Notes under the pieces: generated by a model
What the model was told of the DNA's origin: nothing
What the model saw: only the letters and a program-made list of their open reading frames with translations
Database searches by the model: none
DNA from: Brachyspira hyodysenteriae ATCC 27164
GTDB lineage: Bacteria > Spirochaetota > Brachyspiria > Brachyspirales > Brachyspiraceae
Direction of reading: 5' to 3'
Assembly: GCF_001676785.2 (NCBI RefSeq)
Contig: NZ_CP015910.2
Span: forward strand, 124,001-188,000
Length of the DNA stretch: 64,000 bases
Shown: in pieces, positions 1 to 8,694 of the stretch
Numbering within the stretch: the first letter of the stretch is position 1
How the letters are laid out: every line of letters starts with the position of its first letter
Made by a program: the position numbers and the translations under genes

Positions 1-1237
1 TTTTATTTATAACTTCTAATTGTCTTTCTCTGGCATCTGCAATTTTTAATGTGGCATTTTGATTTTCATTTGTTAAAGTGGATATTTGATCATTTAAGCT
101 TGCTATTTTATTTTGTTCATTTGCAATATTAGTTTCTTCTGCTTCTTGTTCTTTTAAAGATTTTTCTATATTTTCTGCTATGGTTTTTACTTCTTCTTCA
201 AGTTCAGCTATTTGCTTTTTATCTTCTTCTATTCTTTTTAACAGTGAATTTTTTCTATTGATAGTTTCTTCTTTATCTTTACCTGCATTATCAAGCTGAT
301 TCTTTAATTGATTAGACATCTTCTCTATATGAGTAAGCTCTGTCATTATAAGAGAAACCTGTTTATCAAGCTCTATAGATAATGTTCTTGTTTCCTCAAA
401 TTTTAAAAGTTCCTGCTGTTTTTGTTTATCTAAGTCCTGAAGTTCTTTTTCTAATTCTGATTTTTTATTTGTATGTTCTTCAAGGCTTTTGTTCTGTTCT
501 TCTAAAGTGATTTTTAATTTTTTTACCTGATTAACATTTAAACTTATATTTATTTTTTTCTGTTCATCTTTAAGATTATAATATTTTTCAGTTCTTGCTG
601 CCTGTTCTTTTAAAGATTTATAATGTTTTTCAGCGTTTTTTATTTCTATTTTTACATTATCAAGATTTCTTTCGGACTCTTCTAGTTTTTTAGCAGCTTC
701 TCTTCTTCTTTCAAGATATTTACTGATTCCTGCAGCATTTTCAATAATGCTTCTTCTCTCTTCAGGTTTTTGTTTTGCTATTTCAGAAACAGTACCCTGC
801 TTTATAACAGAATATGCATTTTTACCAAGTCCTGTATCCAAGAACATATCAACTATATCTTTTAATCTTACCTGTTCATCATTGATATAGTATTCTGATA
901 ATCCTTTTCTATAGTATTTACGTGTAACTATAACTTCATCAATATCGTATTTTTTTATCCATCTGGATTTATTATCTAAAGTGAGTGCTACCTGTGCCAA
1001 TGATGATGGTTTTCTAGTATCTGTACCATGGAATATAACACTTTCAAGACCTTTAGCACTATCTATTCTTAATCTGCTTGCGGACTGCTCGCCCATAACC
1101 CATAGGAAAGCCTCTACTATATTACTTTTACCTATTCCATTAGGACCAAGCACTACAGTAACGCCTTCATTGAACTCTATATTTGTTTCTATGGCAAATG
1201 ATTTGAATCCGTGCAAATTAAGATTCTTTATGTACAT
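1..1237 (-). CDS. smc: Chromosome segregation protein SMC, N-terminal part (gene runs off the left edge)
   Basis: The reverse strand reads from an ATG at 1237 with an AGGAAAAGAG ribosome site just upstream. It encodes about 412 residues before the window ends, so the hinge, second coiled-coil arm and C-terminal head are missing. Residues 1-160 form the N-terminal half of an SMC ATP-binding head: the start resembles other SMC proteins (MYIKNLNLHGFKSF) and a Walker A GPNGIGKS lies at residues 31-38. From about residue 165 the protein becomes a charged heptad-rich coiled coil. SMC proteins compact and segregate the chromosome as dimers with ScpA/ScpB. One oddity is Ile in the Walker A where Ser is usual (GPNGSGKS). 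Family assignment is firm. Confidence 0.93.
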   Translation of the reverse strand, partial: MYIKNLNLHGFKSFAIETNIEFNEGVTVVLGPNGIGKSNIVEAFLWVMGEQSASRLRIDSAKGLESVIFHGTDTRKPSSLAQVALTLDNKSRWIKKYDIDEVIVTRKYYRKGLSEYYINDEQVRLKDIVDMFLDTGLGKNAYSVIKQGTVSEIAKQKPEERRSIIENAAGISKYLERRREAAKKLEESERNLDNVKIEIKNAEKHYKSLKEQAARTEKYYNLKDEQKKINISLNVNQVKKLKITLEEQNKSLEEHTNKKSELEKELQDLDKQKQQELLKFEETRTLSIELDKQVSLIMTELTHIEKMSNQLKNQLDNAGKDKEETINRKNSLLKRIEEDKKQIAELEEEVKTIAENIEKSLKEQEAEETNIANEQNKIASLNDQISTLTNENQNATLKIADARERQLEVINK

Positions 1238-1435
1238 CTCTTTTCCTGTATTAAATATATATTTATTAATTATACAATTCTATTGAAAAATAATCAATTA
1301 TTAAATAAATAATATATAAAAACACTGTAAATTTATTTGTTTTTAAATATTATTATCCCTGATAATTTTCGGTATAATTTATGGTAAATATGAAGATTAT
1401 GATAATTTTGTTATAATAAAAAATTATTTTAAATA

Positions 1436-1463
1436 TTGACATAATAATTAAATATTTTATCAT
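1436..1463 (+). promoter_or_regulatory. Sigma70-type promoter for the small lipoprotein gene
   Basis: TTGACA (1436-1441) is separated by 16 bases from TATCAT (1458-1463). The lipoprotein start codon lies about 60 bases downstream at 1527. The match to consensus was found by eye. Confidence 0.55.
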
Positions 1464-1526
1464 TTTGTGTATAAGAAAAATTTATAAAATATATTTATAT
1501 TTTGTGAATCTATAAAGGAACATAAT

Positions 1527-1919
1527 ATGAGCCAAAAACTATTTAATATTCTATTTACTATATTTTTAGTAGGTATTTTAGTTGTAAGCTGTTCTAATAA
1601 AGATAAAACAGGTGTAGATGGAAATTCAGCTGCTAAATATGCAGGTGATTGGTATGAGAAAGGTGATCAAGGCTATATTGATATGATTATGACTATATCT
1701 GCTGATGGAAACATTTCATTCCCAACTATAGAAAAACAAGGTCCTACTGATAAAAAAGTAGAAGGAAGCGGAAGTTCATATACTGTTACTTACACATTTC
1801 AAACTCATACTAATGCAGTAGTAAAAATAACATTTACAGATGCTGATAATGGCCAAGTTACAATTATAGCAGAAGGTGCTCCAGATTCTAAGACTATTGA
1901 TATCGTGAAAAGAAAATAA
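1527..1919 (+). CDS. Small putative lipoprotein, function unknown
   Basis: This is a 130-residue protein with a hydrophobic N-terminal signal and a lipobox ending in Cys22 (LVVSC), so it is probably lipid-anchored after signal peptidase II cleavage. LspA is encoded in this window at 32444-33016. The mature part is short and contains YAGDWYEKGDQGYIDM, followed by alternating polar and hydrophobic stretches rich in Thr/Val. This suggests a small beta-rich domain. I recognise no catalytic motif. It stands alone behind its own promoter, and its downstream gap holds a degenerate copy of the intergenic repeat family. The function is unknown; export and lipidation are inferred from the signal. Confidence 0.75.
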   Translation: MSQKLFNILFTIFLVGILVVSCSNKDKTGVDGNSAAKYAGDWYEKGDQGYIDMIMTISADGNISFPTIEKQGPTDKKVEGSGSSYTVTYTFQTHTNAVVKITFTDADNGQVTIIAEGAPDSKTIDIVKRK

Positions 1920-1987
1920 ATTATAAATTAATTAAAAATGGCTTGATTATAATTATTAGTCAGGTATTTTATTTTGACTTATTTTAA

Positions 1988-2120
1988 ATCCCACACTTTA
2001 GTCTTTAAAAAATTATTTTGTAATTTTTGCTTTGTATTTTCTTTATTTATTTTAATTATATTTTTTAACTGCCCACCCAATAGTTTTTTTAAATTTATTA
2101 CTTTTACACCGCCACAGAAT
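1988..2120. repeat. Modular intergenic repeat, degenerate copy 1
   Basis: Fragments of the repeat family described at 8171-8418 are present in order: a C-rich arm (CCCACACTTTAG), then GCCCACCCAA at 2071-2080 followed by a TTTTTTAAATTT run, then ACACCGCCA at 2106-2114. It lies between the convergent lipoprotein and ATPase-like genes. The palindromic half is worn and the last CGTGCG arm is not visible. Confidence 0.5.
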
Positions 2121-2173
2121 AAATTTTAACTTTATGATTATTTTAAGCTGTAATTTAAATAATAAATGAAAAT

Positions 2174-3034
2174 TCATTTATTAGATTGGATATTGGAAAT
2201 TAAATTATTCAAATTTTCCATATTATCAGATACTAATAAAAAATTTCTTTTGTTAATATTGTTTGAAATAATATTTAATAGTTCTTTATTTTCAAAATAT
2301 TCTATTATAATATTATGATTGTAATACTTCATAAATGTTTTTATTAAATCCAATTTATTATTTATATTTTGAATATTTTCTTTTTGTGATATTTCATTTA
2401 ATTTAAATATAAAATCCATTTCAGGCATATCTTTTTTATTAGCATTTACTAAATCAATATTTTGAAAATCAGATATATATAAAGTATTTAATATATTATT
2501 ATTAATCAATATTTTAAATATATTTTCTATAACCGTAAAGAAAATATCAATCTTTCTGCTGAAAAATATTTTTGAAGAAAAACTCTTTTGTTTATACATA
2601 AAAATAATATTTATTATATTATCCGATTCAAAGTATGAACTAATATTAATTTCAGCATCATAATTCAATTTTAAATAGATTTTTTCTATATCTGTATTGC
2701 TATGTTCTTTAAATATTTTAGAAACTATTTCTTTTTTTGAAAACTCTAATATGTTGTTTAGAAAATCAATGCATTCTAATATTGTATCATTATCAATACT
2801 TCCATTATATTTATAATTCTCCATTATAGCACTTATTATTTTGCTTATTGATAATAATTCATAATCATTTATTTTATAGAAATCAAAAAAACGGAAATTA
2901 TTTATATACCAAATCAAATTTACTAAATTAAAATCTTTTTTTGAAAATATAGTTATAGGTGATATTTTTATTTCTTTTTCTTTTAAATAATAATTTTCTA
3001 TTTTTAAATTTTCTATATATACGCTTATATTCAT
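2174..3034 (-). CDS. Hypothetical protein resembling an AAA/SMC-type ATPase that has lost its P-loop
   Basis: I do not recognise this 286-residue protein by name. Its first 50 residues follow the layout of small SMC-like/AAA ATPases: a first strand (YIENLKIENYYL), a second strand (EIKISPITIF) and then the point where GxNGxGKS is expected. Here that place reads SKKDFNLVN, with no Gly-rich loop or Lys-Ser. Near the end, IIIEYFENKELLNII and FLLVSDNMENLNNLI sit where the Walker B and switch strands of such ATPases lie (compare IxIEQPE and vxxTHSe). The protein is rich in Asn, Ile and Lys. It begins 9 bases after the MgtC-like gene, so the two are probably co-transcribed. The ATPase ancestry is my inference. 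Confidence 0.6.
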   Translation of the reverse strand: MNISVYIENLKIENYYLKEKEIKISPITIFSKKDFNLVNLIWYINNFRFFDFYKINDYELLSISKIISAIMENYKYNGSIDNDTILECIDFLNNILEFSKKEIVSKIFKEHSNTDIEKIYLKLNYDAEINISSYFESDNIINIIFMYKQKSFSSKIFFSRKIDIFFTVIENIFKILINNNILNTLYISDFQNIDLVNANKKDMPEMDFIFKLNEISQKENIQNINNKLDLIKTFMKYYNHNIIIEYFENKELLNIISNNINKRNFLLVSDNMENLNNLISNIQSNK

Positions 3035-3043
3035 AATAATTAT

Positions 3044-3871
3044 TTATTCAATACTGTCAAAATCAATTTTTTCCCTCATATTACGCAGCATTTTTAAAGG
3101 TTTTACATTTAAACTTTTAAAAATATTTTCTATATTTTTAAAATCTAATTGCGGCACGAATATTCTTATTTTGCTTATGATATTAGGAGTATTTTTATCA
3201 TTATTTTCCTTACTTTCCTTCCAGCCAACTATCTCTAAATTAATAAATCTTATTCCATATTCGCCTAATTCAGTTTCAAAATCTATTTTAGAAGAATGTT
3301 CGATTAAGTATACTATAGATCTTTTCTTATTAGATATATAATATGGTATAAAAAATCTATAAATGGAAGTGCTTAAAAATATACATATACATCCTATAGT
3401 AGATAATACCCATTGTCCTGAACCTATAACTATTCCTATACATGCAGTAACCCATACTATAGCAGCAGTTGTTATACCATGCAGTTTACCTCTGTTTTGT
3501 ATAATCATTCCTGCACCTAAAAAACCAATTCCGGAAACTATTTGAGCTGATATTCTATTATAATCAGGTACTTTACTTAAAGCGTCTGTTCCTAATTTAA
3601 TAAGTTCTGCATTCTCCAATATTACAGCACGTGCAAATACATCTTCATAACAAGATAGAAGAGCAGCTCCCATACAAACAATGCTTGTAGTTCTGCTTCC
3701 TATAGGTTTTTTATGCTGTTCTCTTTCCCAGCCTATAAATATACCCATAATATATGCTACTAATATTCTTGTTGTTATTTCTAAAATACTAAAGTCCCCT
3801 AATGCATGATTAATGTATTCTATAAACATAAAATAATATCCAAATAATAAATATATAATATATATGAACAT
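3044..3871 (-). CDS. MgtC/SapB family membrane protein
   Basis: This 275-residue protein has the MgtC N-terminal membrane domain. Conserved features are the segment GIFIGWEREQHKKPIGSRTTSIVCMGAALL, read here as separate motifs (GWEREQ, GSRTTSIVCMGAA), then SGIGFLGAGMI and GITTAAIVWVTACIGIVIG. There are about five membrane helices to residue 170, followed by a soluble C-terminal domain of about 100 residues. MgtC proteins are linked to growth at low magnesium and to control of the F-type ATPase or K+ transport in other bacteria; the role here is unknown. The start is uncertain: the first ATG (3871) has no clear ribosome site, while one 14 codons later has a GGA 8 bases upstream. It lies between the PTS EIIA gene and the ATPase-like gene. 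Confidence 0.85.
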   Translation of the reverse strand: MFIYIIYLLFGYYFMFIEYINHALGDFSILEITTRILVAYIMGIFIGWEREQHKKPIGSRTTSIVCMGAALLSCYEDVFARAVILENAELIKLGTDALSKVPDYNRISAQIVSGIGFLGAGMIIQNRGKLHGITTAAIVWVTACIGIVIGSGQWVLSTIGCICIFLSTSIYRFFIPYYISNKKRSIVYLIEHSSKIDFETELGEYGIRFINLEIVGWKESKENNDKNTPNIISKIRIFVPQLDFKNIENIFKSLNVKPLKMLRNMREKIDFDSIE

Positions 3872-3906
3872 TAGTATTATCGAAAAAAAACACTAATAAT
3901 TACAGT

Positions 3907-4335
3907 TTATATATCTATGTCAGCATATATTTCAGATTCATTTTTTGAATATAATGCTATAGAGTCTTTTGAAACACTTATGATTTCATCTATAAACTTT
4001 TTTGTATTATAATAAAGGTCTGAAGAAAAATATTCAATAACCATATCTAAATTCATTCCGCTTATTAAGCAGATATTATCATTTTTTCTATAAAATCTGC
4101 TTGCTATATTAAAAGGAGTTCCGCCATATATATCTGTCATTATTAAGATTTGATTATCTTCATATTTTTCTAGTAATGTTTTTAATTGATTTTCTATTTG
4201 TGCAAAAGTATTATCTGTATACAAATGTATTACATCATAATCATTATCTGGTAAATCGCCTAAGATCATTTTTGCCGATTCAATAAGTGTGGATGCTAAA
4301 TTGCCATGACTCATTAATATTAAATTAGGTTTCAT
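3907..4335 (-). CDS. PTS EIIA component, mannose family (stand-alone)
   Basis: The 142-residue protein matches the mannose-family EIIA domain. It has LILMSHGNLASTLIESA with the likely phosphorylated His10, and the conserved ILIMTDIYGGTPFNIA block near residue 80. I chose the ATG at 4335 because a GGGGGG ribosome-site-like run lies 7 bases upstream; an earlier in-frame ATG at 4350 falls inside that run. EIIA accepts phosphate from HPr and normally hands it to EIIB for sugar import. No EIIB, EIIC or EIID gene is nearby, so this copy may be regulatory rather than transport-dedicated. It is first of three close genes (35-base and 9-base gaps) with the MgtC-like and ATPase-like proteins. Confidence 0.85.
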   Translation of the reverse strand: MKPNLILMSHGNLASTLIESAKMILGDLPDNDYDVIHLYTDNTFAQIENQLKTLLEKYEDNQILIMTDIYGGTPFNIASRFYRKNDNICLISGMNLDMVIEYFSSDLYYNTKKFIDEIISVSKDSIALYSKNESEIYADIDI

Positions 4336-4486
4336 AATCAATCCCCCCATTCACATTTTATTGTCTTTATATATAATATAATAATTGTTTTCTATTATTC
4401 AATTAAATTTGAAAAAAAAATTTGCTTAATAGAGTAGTTTTGTATATTGATTTTACAATTTAGATAGGGTTGATATTTTGTTATAT

Positions 4487-5251
4487 TTAATTACTGCCCA
4501 AATGCTTTTCTATTAATTTATTATATAAGCCATTAGTCATTATTTGTGATAAAGCCTTATTTACTTCATTTAAAAATATATTTTCTTCTTTTCTAAAAGC
4601 TATAGCATAATCTTCCTCAGGATATTTTATTTGATCAGCAAGTTTTATACTTTTATCATACATCACAAAATGATCGCAAGTTGCTTTGTCAAATATAGCA
4701 GCATCAACATTTCCTACTTTTAATGAAAGTATTATACTGCTTCCTGTATCAAATCTTTCTATATCTATTCCTTCTTTTGCAGAAATCATAGTATCAGCAA
4801 CAGTACCTTTTATAACACCGACTTTTTTGCCTATCAAATCTTCTTCTGTTTGTATTGATTCATTATCAGTTTTTACCAAAACAGCCTGGCTTGATGTATA
4901 ATATTTATCAGAGAAGTTAAGATATTGTTTTCTTTCATCTGTTACTGTCATTCCTGCTATAATAGCATCTATTTTTTTGGATTCTAAAGCCGGCATAAGT
5001 TCTTCAAAACGCATAGGAATGAAGTTAATATTTGATCCGGATATTTTTGATATTTCATTCATTAAATCATAATCAAATCCGCCTATATTTCCATTTGATA
5101 AATAACCGAATGGATAATCATAAACGTATATTCCAACATTTACATATTGATTTGTGGAAATTTCATTTTTAATGGGAGTATTTTCTGAAGTTTTTTTACA
5201 TGATATTAATAATGATAAAATCATTAAAATAATTAATATGATTTTTTTCAT
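4487..5251 (-). CDS. Amino-acid ABC transporter substrate-binding lipoprotein (first paralogue)
   Basis: The 254-residue protein is a family 3 solute-binding protein. After a signal with lipobox Cys18 (LLISCKK) come the typical motifs GGFDYDLMNEI, a ligand-binding stretch around AGMTVTDERKQYLNFSDKYY, and the hinge region VGVIKGTVADTM. Such proteins bind polar amino acids at the membrane and deliver them to an ABC permease. No permease or ATPase gene is adjacent. The protein is clearly related along its whole length to the one encoded at 5367-6143, which lies 115 bases upstream on the same strand. The ligand cannot be told from the sequence. Confidence 0.88.
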   Translation of the reverse strand: MKKIILIILMILSLLISCKKTSENTPIKNEISTNQYVNVGIYVYDYPFGYLSNGNIGGFDYDLMNEISKISGSNINFIPMRFEELMPALESKKIDAIIAGMTVTDERKQYLNFSDKYYTSSQAVLVKTDNESIQTEEDLIGKKVGVIKGTVADTMISAKEGIDIERFDTGSSIILSLKVGNVDAAIFDKATCDHFVMYDKSIKLADQIKYPEEDYAIAFRKEENIFLNEVNKALSQIMTNGLYNKLIEKHLGSN

Positions 5252-5366
5252 TTTTGTTTCCTATTTGTTTTCTATAAATCAAATATTGTTTAGTTCAAGA
5301 TTCTGTATAATAAATTAATATGTATACATAAAAAAGTCAAGAGTTTATTTTCATTAAAAACAATAA

Positions 5367-6143
5367 TTATAAATGTTTATCAACTAATTTTTGATATACA
5401 CCATTAGACATTATAGCATGAAGTCCTCTATTAATTGTTTGAAGCAAAATATCATCATCTTTTCTCACAGCTATTGCATAATCCATTAACTTAAATGATA
5501 TATTTTCAGCCAATTTTATAGTATTATCAAATTTTACATAGTCTTCGCAAGTAATTGTATCGAGCATAACAGCATCTATTTTATTTACTTTTAATGAAAG
5601 TAAAGCACTGCTTGCAACATCAAATCTTTCTACATTAACTCCTTCTACTTCAGATATAATATTGTCTGATATAGTACCCTTTATAACTCCCACAGTTTTT
5701 CCTATTAAATCATCATTGACTTTTATTTCATCATTTTCTTTATTTAGTATAATACCTTGTCCGGAGCTGCAATACTTATCGGAGAAATTTACAAGCTGTT
5801 TCCTCTCTTCTGTTATGCTCATACCGGCAATAATCAGGTCTATATAATTTGTCTGTAATGCTGGTATTAATTCTGAAAATTGAATCGGTACAAATTCTAG
5901 TTTTAAATTTTCTTCATTGGCTATTGAATTTATTATATCATAATCAAAACCATTTATATTATCATTACTTACATAAAGCATTGGATAATCATAAAGATAT
6001 ATTCCTACTCTTAATGTTTTGTTGGAATAAATATTATTTGTGATGCTATCTGTTTCATTAGTATTTTCAGATATATTTGTATTTGAAGAATTATTACAGG
6101 CAGTAATAAAGATTAATAATATAAAAATAATAATGTTTTTCAT
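5367..6143 (-). CDS. Amino-acid ABC transporter substrate-binding lipoprotein (second paralogue)
   Basis: This 258-residue family 3 solute-binding protein has a lipobox ending in Cys16 (FITACNN), then an Asn/Ser/Thr-rich linker to about residue 42. The binding domain carries NGFDYDIINSI, AGMSITEERKQLVNFSDKYC and VGVIKGTISDNI, each matching the neighbouring paralogue at 4487-5251. The pair looks like a tandem duplication. Differences are concentrated in the linker and in the second lobe, so the two may differ in ligand preference. There is no permease or ATPase gene in the cluster, so both would depend on a transporter encoded elsewhere. Confidence 0.88.
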   Translation of the reverse strand: MKNIIIFILLIFITACNNSSNTNISENTNETDSITNNIYSNKTLRVGIYLYDYPMLYVSNDNINGFDYDIINSIANEENLKLEFVPIQFSELIPALQTNYIDLIIAGMSITEERKQLVNFSDKYCSSGQGIILNKENDEIKVNDDLIGKTVGVIKGTISDNIISEVEGVNVERFDVASSALLSLKVNKIDAVMLDTITCEDYVKFDNTIKLAENISFKLMDYAIAVRKDDDILLQTINRGLHAIMSNGVYQKLVDKHL

Positions 6144-6255
6144 TTGAAAAGTATATTTATTAAGTATTAAATGTTGTAGTTATAAAATAATATTTTATAG
6201 AAAAAAGTCAATATTTTTTATATAGAATTGTAAAAAAAATATACATAAAAAATAT

Positions 6256-6284
6256 TTGCAAAAACATAATCACTATATTATAAT
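6256..6284 (+). promoter_or_regulatory. Sigma70-type promoter for lepA
   Basis: TTGCAA (6256-6261), a 17-base spacer and TATAAT (6279-6284). The lepA start is 60 bases downstream. Confidence 0.65.
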
Positions 6285-6343
6285 GTATCATCAATAATAA
6301 GAATAATTTTATCAATTTTTAATATAAGGATATATTTTAATAA

Positions 6344-8155
6344 ATGTCATACGCAGAAAAAATCAGGAATTTTTGTATCATAGCACATGTTGACCATGGA
6401 AAAAGTACATTAGCTGACAGAATTATAGAACATACGAAAGCAGTATCAAGCAGGGAGATGAAAGCACAAATATTGGATTCTATGGATATAGAAAGAGAGA
6501 GAGGAATAACTATAAAGAGTCAGGCCGTTAAATTATCATATCAGGCTAAAGACGGAGAAGTATATACTCTTAATTTAATAGATACACCAGGACACGTTGA
6601 CTTTAATTATGAAGTTTCACGTTCTCTTGCTGCTTGCGAAGGTGCTATACTTGTAGTTGATGCTGCTCAAGGAGTTGAGGCTCAAACTATTTCTAATTTT
6701 TATCTTGCATTTGAAAATAATTTGGAGATTGTACCTGTTATAAATAAAATAGATTTGCCTGCCGCCAATATCGAGCTTTGTAAAGAGCAAATGGAAAAAG
6801 AGTTTGGAGTAAATAAAGATGATATAGTTTTGGCAAGTGCAAAAAATGATATAGGTATAGATGAGATACTTGAAGCTGTTGTAAAAATGATACCTGCTCC
6901 TAAAGATAATACTAATAAAAAAACAAGAGCTTTGATATTCGATTCTTATTATGATCCTTTCCGCGGTGCCGTTATGATAGTGAGAATATTTGACGGGTCT
7001 ATAAAGAAAGATGATAAACTTCTTCTAATGGAAACTAAGGCTAAGTATGAAGTTGAAGAATGCGGAACTCTTTTGCTTGGGCTTAAATCTGCTAATGGAT
7101 TAAAAAGCGGTGAAGTAGGATATATCATTGCCGGCATTAAAAACATATCTGATATAAAAATAGGGGACACTATCACACTTGAAGAAGACCCTTCAGATGA
7201 ACCTTTGATAGGATATAAAGAAGTTTTACCTATGGTATTTGCGGGTATTTTCCCTGCAGAAGATGAGGATTATACAAACTTACAAAAGGCTTTGGAAAAA
7301 TTAAAATTGAATGATGCTTCTTTAGTTTATGAGCCTGAGCGTTCTATTGCTTTAGGGTTTGGATACAGATGCGGATTTTTAGGACTTTTGCATTTAGAGA
7401 TTGTTCAAGAGCGTCTTGAAAGAGAGTTTAATCTTAACCTTGTAATAACTAGTCCTTCTGTAGAAGTAAAATTAAAACTCACAAACGGTGAAGAAAAATT
7501 AATTGATAACCCTGCAGATTTTCCTTCTGGGCAGTATATAGAAAAATGTTATGAGCCTTTCATAAATGCTCTTATAATAGTACCAACCGATTATTTAGGA
7601 AACATCATTTCTCTTTGTATAGACAGAAGGGGAACACAAACATCATTAACTTATTTAGATGATAAAAGAGCAGAGATAAAATTCGACTTGCCTTTGATAG
7701 AAGTTGTTTACGACTTCTATGATAAATTAAAATCTATTTCTAGAGGATATGCTTCATTCGATTATGATTTTTCAGATTTCAGAGAAAGCCAAATAGAAAA
7801 AATTGATATACTTGTTCATGGCGAAGTAGTGGATGCATTATCATTTATGTCGCATAGAAGCAATGCTGAAACTAGAGGCAGACAAATCATAGAAAAATTA
7901 AAGCATCTTATTCCAAAGCATATGTTCCAGATTCCGTTACAGGCTGCAATAGGCGGACGTATTATAGCGCGTGAAAATATAAGTGCATTAAGAAAGAATG
8001 TTACAGCCAAATGTTATGGAGGTGACATCACAAGAAAGAGAAAGCTTCTTGAAAAGCAGAAAGAGGGTAAGAAGAGAATGAAGGCTATTGGTAATGTTGA
8101 GATACCTCAGGATGCATTCATAAGCGTACTTAAAACAGATGACAATACCAAATAA
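6344..8155 (+). CDS. lepA: Elongation factor 4 (LepA), ribosome back-translocating GTPase
   Basis: The protein has 603 residues, the usual length for LepA. The G domain is intact: [14 protein letters not shown] near residue 14 (P-loop), DTPGHVDF near residue 79, NKIDLP near residue 132 and a SAK motif. LepA-specific features follow: EF-G-like domains II, III and V, and a C-terminal domain with the conserved [17 protein letters not shown] close to the end. LepA binds the ribosome, promotes back-translocation under stress and may help biogenesis. The gene has its own promoter (6256-6284). A TAAGGA lies rather far (about 13 bases) before the ATG. It is followed by a 539-base gene-free gap with repeats. 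Confidence 0.97.
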   Translation: MSYAEKIRNFCIIAHVDHGKSTLADRIIEHTKAVSSREMKAQILDSMDIERERGITIKSQAVKLSYQAKDGEVYTLNLIDTPGHVDFNYEVSRSLAACEGAILVVDAAQGVEAQTISNFYLAFENNLEIVPVINKIDLPAANIELCKEQMEKEFGVNKDDIVLASAKNDIGIDEILEAVVKMIPAPKDNTNKKTRALIFDSYYDPFRGAVMIVRIFDGSIKKDDKLLLMETKAKYEVEECGTLLLGLKSANGLKSGEVGYIIAGIKNISDIKIGDTITLEEDPSDEPLIGYKEVLPMVFAGIFPAEDEDYTNLQKALEKLKLNDASLVYEPERSIALGFGYRCGFLGLLHLEIVQERLEREFNLNLVITSPSVEVKLKLTNGEEKLIDNPADFPSGQYIEKCYEPFINALIIVPTDYLGNIISLCIDRRGTQTSLTYLDDKRAEIKFDLPLIEVVYDFYDKLKSISRGYASFDYDFSDFRESQIEKIDILVHGEVVDALSFMSHRSNAETRGRQIIEKLKHLIPKHMFQIPLQAAIGGRIIARENISALRKNVTAKCYGGDITRKRKLLEKQKEGKKRMKAIGNVEIPQDAFISVLKTDDNTK

Positions 8156-8170
8156 TTTTATTAGATTTCT

Positions 8171-8418
8171 TTAACGCACGGTAGATACGCTTTTATTTAT
8201 TGTTTAGATTATAATTTAAATATCTATTATATTTGAAATTTTACTTAGCGTGCGGTGTGTAGGCAATAAATTTAAAAAAATCTTGGGTGGGCGTTAACAT
8301 TTGTAATTAAGCAACAAGAGAATAAAAAACAAAAATATCAAATATAAATTATAAAGTATAAAGGGTGGGGTATGTAAATAAGATTTAAAACTTAAATTAT
8401 ATACCCCGCCTTCTTAAA
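8171..8418. repeat. Modular intergenic repeat, copy 2 (reverse orientation)
   Basis: The modules run in the order TTAACGCACGGT (8171-8182), GCGTGCGGTGTGT (8248-8260), a TTTAAAAAAA run, CTTGGGTGGGCGTTAACAT (8282-8300), and then a 50-base imperfect palindrome whose arms are AAAGGGTGGGGTATGTAAAT and its C-rich partner (8360-8418). This is the full unit seen at 10991, 30420, 50077 and 52080 but inverted. A worn second C-rich arm (ACACCGCCA) appears near 8595. The gap lies between the convergent lepA and FlaA1-type genes. Confidence 0.8.
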
Positions 8419-8528
8419 TTTAATATCTTAATTTGCAAAAAAGACAAAATAAAAATGATATGATACATTTTTTATTTAAATAAAACTAGAATATTAAAAT
8501 TATTTTATATGACTTCTGTATTAATTAT

Positions 8529-8575
8529 GTGCTTTTGCAACTTTGACGAAGTCCGGTAAAAGTTGATAAAAATAA
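8529..8575. repeat. Second dispersed repeat type, short copy
   Basis: GCTTTTGCAACTTTGACGAAG followed by GGTAAAAGTTGATAAAA matches the element at 38531-38610 (ACTTTTGC, GCAACTTTGACGAAG, GATAAAAGTTGA) and, inverted, the one at 28806-28875. This copy lacks the central AAGCGTATCCGAG part. Confidence 0.55.
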
Positions 8576-8694
8576 GTTCAAAATTTTATTAACATACACC
8601 GCCATTTATTTTTTTAAATTACTCTGTATATCTTACATATTAAATTTACCGCGTTATTTTAAATTTAATATATAAATTAACAATAATAAAAAAA

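Noticed and set aside
981-1286. 101-codon open frame
   Set aside because: It runs antisense to the SMC ATP-binding head, which is strongly conserved.
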